A stretch of DNA of 9,681 nt from Pyrinomonadaceae bacterium. GTDB lineage: Bacteria; Acidobacteriota; Blastocatellia; Pyrinomonadales; Pyrinomonadaceae. Location: contig JAICQI010000162.1 in the NCBI GenBank assembly GCA_025937955.1, forward strand, positions 1 through 9,681, read 5' to 3'. The translations under genes were made by a program, and so were the position numbers. Each line of letters begins with the position of its first letter. The stretch's first letter is position 1. Positions 1 through 6,464 of the stretch are shown here, one piece after another. Below the pieces are notes generated by a model, which was given only the letters and a program-made list of their open reading frames with translations, made no database searches and was not told the DNA's origin.

Positions 1-1
1 C

Positions 2-202
2 GCTCGCCTGGTAGCCAGTTTGTGGAAAGTCGACGACGCCGCGACCGCGAAGCTCATGGAACAGTTTTATAAAGAAATGTTCACCAACGGCAAGAAGCCT
101 GCCGCAGCACTGCAAGCCGCCCAACTTCACTTGCGCAAACAGCCGCGTTGGAATTCTCCGGTTTACTGGGCCGGGTTCTTTATTCAAGGTGAGTGGCGAT
201 GA
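2..202 (+). CDS. CHAT-domain (caspase-like) protein, C-terminal fragment; 5' part outside window
   Basis: The reading frame is open from the window edge and ends with TGA at 200-202, so only about 66 C-terminal residues are visible. They contain the terminal part of a CHAT domain: ASLWKVDD, an AxxLMEQFY helix, a PAAALQAAQ helix, and the closing SPVYWAGFF strand with a final QGEWR. The same order of motifs is found at the end of the complete CHAT protein encoded at 3693-6464 (ASLWKVDD, ELMKNFY, SPHYWAGFTLQGEF), and 20 bases are identical (17-36 and 6147-6166), so the two are paralogues. The catalytic His and Cys would lie upstream and cannot be checked. Unlike the complete paralogue, this one stops right after the CHAT fold and has no C-terminal membrane anchor. 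The 49 bases to the convergent tdk gene hold no convincing terminator. Confidence 0.88.
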   Translation, partial: ARLVASLWKVDDAATAKLMEQFYKEMFTNGKKPAAALQAAQLHLRKQPRWNSPVYWAGFFIQGEWR

Positions 203-251
203 TTTCCAACGATCAATAAATGCCTACCTCTATATAATCCGGTCCGGACGA

Positions 252-875
252 TTAACCCTCATGGACCGTCGGTTCGTCGGCGTGTGGGACGAAGCACATG
301 CGGCAGCGTGCCTCATATTTGTCGGCGGCGCCGACAGCGACGCGTTCTTCGGATTGAAAGGTGCGCTGAGAGTAGTTTGCGGGTTGGCCACACTTCATGC
401 AGATGGCGTGGGTCTTGGTGATGTATTCGGCGATGGCGAGTAACTGCGGCATCGGTTCCCAGGGCCTGCCGGTGTAGTCCTGATCGAGACCTGCAATGAT
501 CACGCGCACGCCTCGCTGAGCGAGTGTATTGGCGACGTTAACCAGTTCGTTATCGAAGAACTGTCCCTCATCGATGCCGACCACTTCCGTGTCCGGATCG
601 ACCTTCGCGAGGATCTCGGCCGCCGAACGGCTGTTAGCCGATTCGTGACGCATCTCGGAGTGGGAAACAATCTGGTTTTCTGCAAAGCGCGAGTCGAGTT
701 CGGGCTTGAACACCTGCACCTTCTGCCGCGCAATCTTCGCGCGACGCAGGCGCCGGATCAGTTCCTCTGACTTCCCCGAGAACATCGATCCGGCAATCAC
801 TTCCACCCAACCCGCGTTCGCGCGCGAGTGTGGCGGCGGTTCCTCATGATTCACTTGGCCTACCAGTTCATCCAT
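252..875 (-). CDS. tdk: Thymidine kinase (type II, zinc-binding)
   Basis: This cytoplasmic salvage enzyme phosphorylates thymidine (and deoxyuridine) with ATP to give dTMP. The 207-residue product has all family hallmarks: Walker A GSMFSGKS at residues 29-36, the following EELIRRLRRA helix, the Walker B-like IDEGQFF at 101-107 with the presumed catalytic Glu103, the lasso region around residues 156-190, and a structural zinc site made by two CxxC pairs (Cys159/Cys162 and Cys191/Cys194). The length is normal for bacterial TK1-like enzymes. The ATG at 873-875 gives about 28 residues before Walker A, slightly longer than many homologues, and no clear Shine-Dalgarno precedes it; translation probably depends on the upstream gene, which ends only 6 bases away. 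It is the second gene of a two-gene operon with the DUF84 NTPase. Identification is secure; only the exact start is uncertain. Confidence 0.97.
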   Translation of the reverse strand: MDELVGQVNHEEPPPHSRANAGWVEVIAGSMFSGKSEELIRRLRRAKIARQKVQVFKPELDSRFAENQIVSHSEMRHESANSRSAAEILAKVDPDTEVVGIDEGQFFDNELVNVANTLAQRGVRVIIAGLDQDYTGRPWEPMPQLLAIAEYITKTHAICMKCGQPANYSQRTFQSEERVAVGAADKYEARCRMCFVPHADEPTVHEG

Positions 876-881
876 TCTGAT

Positions 882-1451
882 TTATGTGTAAAGTTTGGGA
901 TTGTAAAAAGGCGCAAAGGCTGCGATTAGAGCCAGCTCAAAACTCATCGAACGCGTCACCAGGTCACGGGACAAAATTCCCCACGCGCCCTGCTTGCTCC
1001 TGACGTCAAAGCCGCCGCTAACTTCGTCTATCACGATTCCAAGCTCCCGCCGGCCTTCCACGACGGCTTTGACGATGTGTGGCGGGACTGAAATTGACGG
1101 CGCCGCGCCGAACGCGCCCTGTTCCCCGTTGGTGGCGTATGCCCACCCGCGCAGGAACGTGTGCCACTCACCTTCGATGGAAACTGAGTGGAATCCGCCT
1201 TCGAGTCCGACGTAAATGTCGGCTTCGAGACGCCGGCTTTGTAGTGATTCGTGCGCCGCCAGGGCGCGTTCCCGGGCACCCTGCATCAGTTGCCAGTCTG
1301 TAAGCGGCATGGCGGGGACGCTGGTCTCGACGCGTCGCGCGACCACGTTGGCGTTAGCCCAGGCGGGGTCGATGGTTGCGATGCGGGCGACAGTGGCACG
1401 CACAGCCATGATTTTGGCGGCCCGATCAGACCCCAGGGCGATTGTCTTCAT
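882..1451 (-). CDS. yjjX: Inosine/xanthosine triphosphatase, DUF84/YjjX family
   Basis: The predicted role is hydrolysis of non-canonical purine triphosphates (ITP, XTP) so they are not built into nucleic acids; it is a cytoplasmic house-cleaning enzyme. The 189-residue protein aligns from memory with E. coli YjjX along its whole length: an N-terminal GSDRAAKI segment in place of the family's TTNPAKI, VETSVPAMPLTD (42-52), GARERA (58-63), ADIYVGLEGG (77-86), RELGIVIDEVSG (135-145), KQGAWG (153-158) and a C-terminal ALIAAFAPFYNPKLY. The N-terminal Asn-Pro of the substrate loop is replaced by Asp-Arg, a departure that could alter base recognition. The ATG at 1449-1451 is the first start after a predicted sigma-70 promoter (1469-1496) and leaves only a short leader without a clear Shine-Dalgarno. 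It is the first gene of an operon with tdk, consistent with nucleotide-pool maintenance. The family is secure; the substrate is inferred. Confidence 0.9.
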   Translation of the reverse strand: MKTIALGSDRAAKIMAVRATVARIATIDPAWANANVVARRVETSVPAMPLTDWQLMQGARERALAAHESLQSRRLEADIYVGLEGGFHSVSIEGEWHTFLRGWAYATNGEQGAFGAAPSISVPPHIVKAVVEGRRELGIVIDEVSGGFDVRSKQGAWGILSRDLVTRSMSFELALIAAFAPFYNPKLYT

Positions 1452-1468
1452 GCTGAATTGCGCAAGAG

Positions 1469-1496
1469 GCTATAACACAGGAGCGCGCTTCGTCAA
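1469..1496 (-). promoter_or_regulatory. Predicted sigma-70 promoter of yjjX-tdk
   Basis: Read on the minus strand, TTGACG (1496-1491) and TATAGC (1474-1469) are separated by 16 bases. The -10 box ends 17 bases before the yjjX ATG, which predicts a leader of only about 10 bases and explains the lack of a ribosome binding site. The -35 box lies 3 bases inside the gene-proximal side of the inverted repeat edge at 1499. This is pattern matching only; no transcript data are available. Confidence 0.55.
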
Positions 1497-1498
1497 AA

Positions 1499-1618
1499 TC
1501 AGTGCGAGCGGGACAAGCCCCTCTTCCTGACTTGTTCTTGCCCAAGGCCTCCAGGGGAAATAAACAACTCAGAAAATAACAAGTCAGGAAGAGGGGCTTG
1601 CCCCGCTCGCCGCACTGA
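1499..1618. repeat. Long imperfect inverted repeat (38/41-base arms, 41-base spacer), MITE/REP-like
   Basis: The left arm at 1499-1536 is the reverse complement of the right arm at 1578-1618. They match except for one substitution (1513) and three extra bases in the right arm near its outer end. The inner 23 bases of each arm are an unbroken match (left arm 1514-1536, starting CAAGCCCCTC). The 41-base spacer (1537-1577) is AT-richer at its right end. Either strand transcribed would fold into a very stable stem; in RNA from the minus strand the single mismatch becomes a G-U pair. There is no T-run after either arm and no open frame inside. It is either a non-autonomous mobile palindrome (MITE or REP/BIME-like) or a structured element separating the divergent genes. 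I saw no second clear copy in the window. Confidence 0.88.
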
Positions 1619-1681
1619 AGCCCCCAGACACATTTTCTGAAAGTTTCGCATTGATCATTGAAGCAGCAAGTCAGAGATTGG

Positions 1682-1710
1682 TTGACAGGAAACTGACCTG
1701 GGAATAGCCT
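1682..1710 (+). promoter_or_regulatory. Candidate promoter for the C11 peptidase gene
   Basis: A perfect TTGACA (1682-1687) is followed after 17 bases by TAGCCT (1705-1710), which matches the -10 consensus at only three positions, including the first two and the last. Transcription from here would give a leader of about 140 bases. The weak -10 suggests low activity or need for an activator; an alternative-sigma promoter elsewhere in the gap cannot be excluded. Confidence 0.35.
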
Positions 1711-1840
1711 TGTCGCACCTCTGGTTATTTCTACATGCCCAGCACCCTTTCTGGTCGCCCAGTAAGGTAGCCAAGGTTCATGATTAAGACCAATCTTTGA
1801 AGCTGCCCGACTAGTGTCTCACGTATCCACGTGACTCCGA

Positions 1841-1846
1841 AGGAGG
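1841..1846 (+). promoter_or_regulatory. Strong Shine-Dalgarno for the C11 gene
   Basis: AGGAGG lies 9 bases before the ATG at 1856 and is the only near-perfect ribosome binding site in the window. It fixes the start of the C11 peptidase gene. A CTCC four bases upstream (1836-1839) could pair with it, but the loop would be too small to call this a real switch. Confidence 0.8.
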
Positions 1847-1855
1847 AGATTTGAG

Positions 1856-3625
1856 ATGTGCGAACCCAAAGAATGGACGATAATGTTTTACTTTGCCACT
1901 GACAACCCGCTGGCGGTCAGCGCGGTGTCGCAGTTGAAAGCCATCAAGGATGCCGGATTTCATCATGCTGCCAACGTCGTGGCGCAGTTTGATCCTTACA
2001 CCGAAGGAACTCCCACTCACGTCTTCGACGTGAATGTTGTCAACAAGCTGAAGTCACCCGGACGTGCCAGCATTGGTTTCTGCAGCAGTGACGAAGTGCG
2101 CAGCCTGATCGAAGACAAGCTCTGGCGAGATGAACAAACCAGCTCGCCGGAGCCAGCGGTAGCAGGAGTAAATCCGGAACTAATAAGAAACGCACTCAAC
2201 CGGGTGTTAAGGGAGACTTATCAAATCAACTATAAGCCGCCGGTCGCGCCAAAAATGGAAGACGAGTTCTACCCTCGCGGTGATCGGCTGGAAGAACCAA
2301 GCCCTCAGGCTTCGTTGCGAGGGTTTTTGCGGTTCTGTGCTGACAAATACCCCGCTCGCCATTACATGTTGTTTATGCTTGGCCACGGTGTTGTGGTCGG
2401 TAACGACATCTTCATGCAAGACGAACATGCGAGCCAGAGTTCGCTGACGTTGCTCGACCTTGGGGAGATTTTGGCTGAGTTTAAGCACACCATCGAGCTC
2501 GAAGACTCAACTTTCGAGTTAGTTAGTTTCCACAGTTGCTCTGTTAGCTCGATTGAAGTCGCTTTCGAGTTACAAGGTACGGCCAAATATATGCTGTCGT
2601 CGCAGGGCCCGGCGTTTGTCGGCAGTTGGCCTTACCGGCAAATCCTCGTTCGCATATTTAATGCGCTGTCGGAAAACACACCAATAAACATCCGGGATTT
2701 GATGGTCCAGATGCATCGCTCCTGCATGCTTAATAGTGCTGACTACCTGTTGGCTGGTTATTCCTTTCAACTAACTCTTTGCGATCTCGAGAAAGTCTCG
2801 ACCATTAAAGAGGAGATCGAGGAGCTGTCGAAAGCGTTGACGACCGCCCTTAAAAAAGAGCCACCCGATGAGCTATCCATGGACAGCGTTTTGTTGTCGC
2901 ACTGGCGGTCGCAAAGCTTTTTCAATGAGATGTACACCGATCTTTACGACTTCTGCTTCTGCTTAAGCAACAAGATCAAGGCACTGGAAGGCGGAGGGAG
3001 CACAAATAACGATCTCACAGACATTCGAGAGGGCTGTGAAAAAGTGATGGACCTGCTGGTGAAGGAGAACCCCAGGCGAGACGCTCAATCGTCCTCGGAG
3101 CAACTTATTGTTGCCTCCGATTCATTGGGACCGGCATTTCAGTATTCGCGTGGGCTGTCAATCTATTTTCCGTGGCAGGAGCCTTCCAAAGATAGTCGCA
3201 TCATGGCGCAATATGATAGATACCGGTTCAGCACCGAAATTACGAACAACTGGGCTGGTTTTCTTCGCGCGTACTTCGAGGCGACAAAACGTACTCCAAG
3301 CAATGACGAACAGGATCAGAGGCGTACCCTGGCGGCGCCATTGCCTGTCAATGGTCCAATGATCATCGATAGGGCTTTGGACGAAGATATCGCCAGCCTC
3401 GTCTACAATGGGGAAGGAACACCAGACCTGAGCGCGGCCCTGGCTGGTGGCCTTAAGGGTGATCCGACCGACAAAGCCGGCGGCGACTACGAGGCCGTCT
3501 CAATTAAAAACTTCCCACGTGATATCCGAACGCGAAAAGCACGGATGAAACAAGCGGCTCCGAAGTTTCCGATCAACCGAAACTTCAGCAAGAACGGCAA
3601 GACCAGCAAGGCCGCTGCCAGTTAG
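1856..3625 (+). CDS. Clostripain-family (C11, clan CD) cysteine peptidase-like protein
   Basis: The 589-residue protein begins like C11 peptidases, with EWTIMFYFATDN (6-17) and VVAQFDPYT (41-49) as the first strands of the caspase-like fold. The catalytic His is His177 in MLGHG, and the catalytic Cys is Cys228 in FHSCSVSSIEVAFEL. The 51-residue spacing agrees with clostripain. GLSIYFPW (433-440) is the conserved late C11 motif. Residues about 92-150 look like a flexible insertion, and about 480-589 form a low-complexity, Lys/Arg-rich tail of unknown role. Known C11 enzymes cut after Arg or Lys and carry Asp two residues before the Cys; here that position is His226, and the segment 249-260 (SQGPAFVGSWPY) has no acidic residue, so specificity probably differs. 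No signal peptide is visible, unlike secreted clostripains, so a cytoplasmic location is predicted. It lies 67 bases upstream of the TPR-CHAT gene on the same strand, a likely functional partner. Family fairly sure; activity and substrate inferred. Confidence 0.85.
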   Translation: MCEPKEWTIMFYFATDNPLAVSAVSQLKAIKDAGFHHAANVVAQFDPYTEGTPTHVFDVNVVNKLKSPGRASIGFCSSDEVRSLIEDKLWRDEQTSSPEPAVAGVNPELIRNALNRVLRETYQINYKPPVAPKMEDEFYPRGDRLEEPSPQASLRGFLRFCADKYPARHYMLFMLGHGVVVGNDIFMQDEHASQSSLTLLDLGEILAEFKHTIELEDSTFELVSFHSCSVSSIEVAFELQGTAKYMLSSQGPAFVGSWPYRQILVRIFNALSENTPINIRDLMVQMHRSCMLNSADYLLAGYSFQLTLCDLEKVSTIKEEIEELSKALTTALKKEPPDELSMDSVLLSHWRSQSFFNEMYTDLYDFCFCLSNKIKALEGGGSTNNDLTDIREGCEKVMDLLVKENPRRDAQSSSEQLIVASDSLGPAFQYSRGLSIYFPWQEPSKDSRIMAQYDRYRFSTEITNNWAGFLRAYFEATKRTPSNDEQDQRRTLAAPLPVNGPMIIDRALDEDIASLVYNGEGTPDLSAALAGGLKGDPTDKAGGDYEAVSIKNFPRDIRTRKARMKQAAPKFPINRNFSKNGKTSKAAAS

Positions 3626-3630
3626 AGTCA

Positions 3631-3677
3631 CACGGAAGGCGTTGGATTACGACCCCGTAACCAACGCCTTCGACGTG
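3631..3677 (+). terminator. Strong intercistronic hairpin, possible terminator or attenuator
   Basis: The stem is built from CACG (3631-3634) with CGTG (3674-3677), an uninterrupted 11-base pairing of 3635-3645 with 3661-3671, and TTAC (3647-3650) with GTAA (3657-3660), closing a six-base GACCCC loop. Only a bulged A (3646) and a GA bulge (3672-3673) interrupt it. It starts 6 bases after the C11 stop codon and ends 15 bases before the CHAT ATG. The following stretch is T-rich (TTCGTTTAGTGTTT) but has no uninterrupted T-run, so termination is probably partial; the hairpin may instead protect the upstream mRNA end or lower CHAT expression. Confidence 0.55.
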
Positions 3678-3692
3678 TTCGTTTAGTGTTTG

Positions 3693-6464
3693 ATGAAAGC
3701 GACACTCACCTTTTTCTTTTGCCTGATCCTCAGTTGGCATTTGTCCGGGGGTGTGTCGTTCACTGCCATAAATGAAGATACTCACAAAAGAGCCCAGGAA
3801 CTGCTCGATCTAAGCAGGAAACAAAACCCTGAAAACCACGAGCTCGCGATAGAAACAGCCAAGAAGGCACTGTCGCTCTTTCAATCAACAGGCGATCAGG
3901 AGCGCGTTGGGACTACGTATCAGTTCCTCGGTACCTACAACTTCGCTTTAAACAAGTTCAGCGAGGCAGCTCAATACTATGAATCGGCGCTTCAGATCTG
4001 GCGTCAGCGGAATGATCTGGCGAAGGAAGCCGATATGCTCACTCAATTGGGCTTCGTTGAAAGCCGGCAAGGGGAGTGGATTAATGGGTTCTCTTATCTA
4101 ACTCAAGCCCAAAATTTGATCGACAATCAAGAGGACCCGGCCAGAATGGCTCGTATCGCTGCCGGTATGGCTTACGTTTTTCGTGAAAGCGGCTTACCTG
4201 AATATGGTTTAAGCCAGTCGCAACGAGCGAAGGAGTACTACCTCCAGGCTCAGGATGAGCGCTTTTATAACTTTCAGCAAATGTTGATCGGTTACACTCG
4301 ATTTCTGCTCAAGAACTACGACACCGCCCTCACCGAACTGGAACAGGCTCTCGAGCTTTTCGAAGCCTCGAGTGATTCGAACCGTGAGCTTGATGCCTCG
4401 CAATGCCACGGGTACATGGCACAGGTGTATATGGCGACCGGCAAGTACGACCTCGCGCTCCAACATCTATTGCCTCCGCTCGCGTTTTATGAGACTAAAA
4501 ACAAACAGGGTGATGCCGCAGAGATAAGAGCGTTGATAGGCGAAGTCTACCAACGGCAGGGAAAAACTGAACTAGCCCGCACCAATTACCAGGCAGCCTT
4601 GAAACACTTTCGCGAAGCGGATGCTCCGGTTGAAAAGGCCGGTGTTGCCTTCGCCCTCGGACGTCTGGAGTTAAAGGAGAGTAATTACGATGCGGCCGAG
4701 AATTATCTGAGGGAGTCGATCGAGACCACTGAAGACATACGAAGCGACTTGAACAGTCGTGTGTTAGCTACCGCCTTCTCTGCCAGCGTTCACGAGCGTT
4801 ATGAGACTTACATCGATTGCCTGATGCGAAAGCACAAGCAGCAGCCGTCACAGGGTATGGACCTGCGTGCTTTTCAGGCCAGCGAACTAGCCCGCGCTCG
4901 CTCACTGGCCGCGCTGTTGCGTGATACGCAAACCAAAATCGTCACCGGCATAGATCCACAACTTGCCGAACAGGAGCGAACACTGCGCCAGGCGATACTC
5001 GCCAAAGCAGAACAGACAATCACTCTCCTTGCGGCAGACTACAACAAAGATCAGCTCCATCAGTTGGAGACGTCGTTAACGCGTCTGCGCGAGCAACACA
5101 AACAAGTCGTTCAGAAGCTGCAAAAACAGAACCCGCACTACGACCAGATCAAAGAGACGGCCAACTACTCGGTAAAGCAGATCCAGGATCTGATCATCGA
5201 AGACGACCAGACGATGCTGCTCGAGTATTTCCTGGGACGGAATGGCAGTTATCTTTGGGCCATAACGCGTAACGACGCAAGAGTTTTTGACTTGGAGAAA
5301 GCTGACGTCATTACGCAAGCGGTGAAGGACGTCTATGAAATGCTCTCAGTCGAGCCAAACGACGACACCGATAAACGTCTCAACAAAGCTACCGCTGAGT
5401 TATCAAAACTGGTTCTTGGTCCAGTCGCGAATCATTTGAACGCTCGCCGCATAATCGTAGTGGCCGACGGTGCGCTGAATTACATTCCGTTTCAATTGCT
5501 GCCGCTATCTTCGCGCGATCAAACGCCGCTCGTGGCAAACTACGAAGTGGTAAATGCACCGTCAGCATCAGTCCTGGGCCAACTCCGCCAGGAGCGACAG
5601 CAGCGGCCACGACGAACCCAAATTCTCGCAGCGTTTGGCGATCCGGTGTTCGCGTCAAACTACCAGCAATTCAAAAAGTCGGGTTCCGGTGAGTTACTGG
5701 CGACGAAATCAGATCGCGATATCGAGGTCAAAGGTGACGATATAGATATAGCCACGATCCAGCCGCTCCACTACAGCAAATCTGAATTGAAGAAGCTGAG
5801 TGACCTCGCGGGCTCAGCAGCATTGATTAAAAGGGGATTCGACGCTTCGCGTGGCGTGTTGGAAACAACGGACTTTTCAAAATATGCGATCCTGCACTTC
5901 GCCACACATGGCTTGCTCAATCCAAAGAATCCGGAGAAGTCAGGGTTCCTCCTTTCCACGCTCGACCTCGACGGCAACCAACAAGACGGCTTCATCACGA
6001 TGCGGGATGTTTATAGTCTTCACGTCCCGGTCGATCTTGTCGTGCTGAGTGCCTGTCGCACAGGTCTGGGCAAAGACGTACGGGGCGAAGGACTGATCGG
6101 TTTGACGCGCGGCTTCATGCACGCAGGCGCTTCGAGCGTGGTGGCGAGTTTGTGGAAAGTCGACGATGAAGCGACCGCGGAGTTGATGAAAAACTTCTAC
6201 GCCAACATGCTGCAAAAAGGCATGGCGCCGGCAGAGGCTTTACGCGCCGCTCAGAATACGGTCCGGCAAAATCCGCTGTGGCAGTCACCACACTACTGGG
6301 CCGGCTTTACCTTGCAGGGCGAATTCAAAGAGTCGATCAAATTACCCGTGCCGGCCGTCGCTCCGCCAGGGGTTCAAAATGCAGTTGGTGGTGGATTACT
6401 GTTAGCTTTGCTGGGTGGGATTGCCTGGGGATTGAAGCGACGCTACTCAACTACGAAGTTATAA
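3693..6464 (+). CDS. TPR-CHAT caspase-like protease with signal peptide and C-terminal membrane anchor
   Basis: The 923-residue product has, in order: a likely Sec signal peptide (about 1-25, Lys-rich start then TLTFFFCLILSW); tetratricopeptide repeats (about 30-345, e.g. LGTYNFALNKFSEAAQYYESAL and ALIGEVYQRQGKTELARTNY); a charged helical, coiled-coil-like stretch (about 390-485); a CHAT domain (about 500-880); and one hydrophobic helix (about 898-914) followed by KRR. The CHAT catalytic pair is intact: His739 in HFATHG and Cys788 in LSACRTG, with the usual GEGLIGLTRGFMHAGASSVVASLW following. CHAT domains are caspase-fold peptidases, and TPRs usually bind a partner that controls them. The predicted topology places TPR and CHAT outside the cytoplasm, tethered by the C-terminus. 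ATG 3693 is preferred over TTG 3690; neither has a Shine-Dalgarno. The gene follows the C11 gene in the same direction, and its last 22 bases overlap the convergent anti-sigma gene. Architecture sure; topology and substrate inferred. Confidence 0.93.
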   Translation: MKATLTFFFCLILSWHLSGGVSFTAINEDTHKRAQELLDLSRKQNPENHELAIETAKKALSLFQSTGDQERVGTTYQFLGTYNFALNKFSEAAQYYESALQIWRQRNDLAKEADMLTQLGFVESRQGEWINGFSYLTQAQNLIDNQEDPARMARIAAGMAYVFRESGLPEYGLSQSQRAKEYYLQAQDERFYNFQQMLIGYTRFLLKNYDTALTELEQALELFEASSDSNRELDASQCHGYMAQVYMATGKYDLALQHLLPPLAFYETKNKQGDAAEIRALIGEVYQRQGKTELARTNYQAALKHFREADAPVEKAGVAFALGRLELKESNYDAAENYLRESIETTEDIRSDLNSRVLATAFSASVHERYETYIDCLMRKHKQQPSQGMDLRAFQASELARARSLAALLRDTQTKIVTGIDPQLAEQERTLRQAILAKAEQTITLLAADYNKDQLHQLETSLTRLREQHKQVVQKLQKQNPHYDQIKETANYSVKQIQDLIIEDDQTMLLEYFLGRNGSYLWAITRNDARVFDLEKADVITQAVKDVYEMLSVEPNDDTDKRLNKATAELSKLVLGPVANHLNARRIIVVADGALNYIPFQLLPLSSRDQTPLVANYEVVNAPSASVLGQLRQERQQRPRRTQILAAFGDPVFASNYQQFKKSGSGELLATKSDRDIEVKGDDIDIATIQPLHYSKSELKKLSDLAGSAALIKRGFDASRGVLETTDFSKYAILHFATHGLLNPKNPEKSGFLLSTLDLDGNQQDGFITMRDVYSLHVPVDLVVLSACRTGLGKDVRGEGLIGLTRGFMHAGASSVVASLWKVDDEATAELMKNFYANMLQKGMAPAEALRAAQNTVRQNPLWQSPHYWAGFTLQGEFKESIKLPVPAVAPPGVQNAVGGGLLLALLGGIAWGLKRRYSTTKL

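Larger units (their letters stand above)
1452..1855. other. 404-base intergenic region between divergent genes
   Basis: This gap between the yjjX-tdk operon (leftward) and the C11 peptidase gene (rightward) contains no reading frame with recognisable protein features. It holds, from left to right, the predicted leftward promoter (1469-1496), a long inverted repeat (1499-1618), a candidate rightward promoter (1682-1710), about 130 bases of leader with no structure I can defend, and a strong Shine-Dalgarno at 1841-1846. Confidence 0.8.

Noticed and set aside
238..248. Small palindrome TCCGGTCCGGA between the CHAT fragment and tdk, as a terminator
   Set aside because: The stem has only four pairs and no T-run follows on either strand.
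1216..1530. 104-residue open frame on the plus strand reaching into the inverted repeat
   Set aside because: Most of it is antisense to yjjX and the rest is the intergenic palindrome; there is no sign of a real protein.
3693..6464. TPR-CHAT as part of a type III-E CRISPR (Craspase) system
   Set aside because: There is no Cas7-11-like gene, no CRISPR array and no Cas1 in the window, and the signal peptide plus membrane anchor does not fit a cytoplasmic gRAMP partner.
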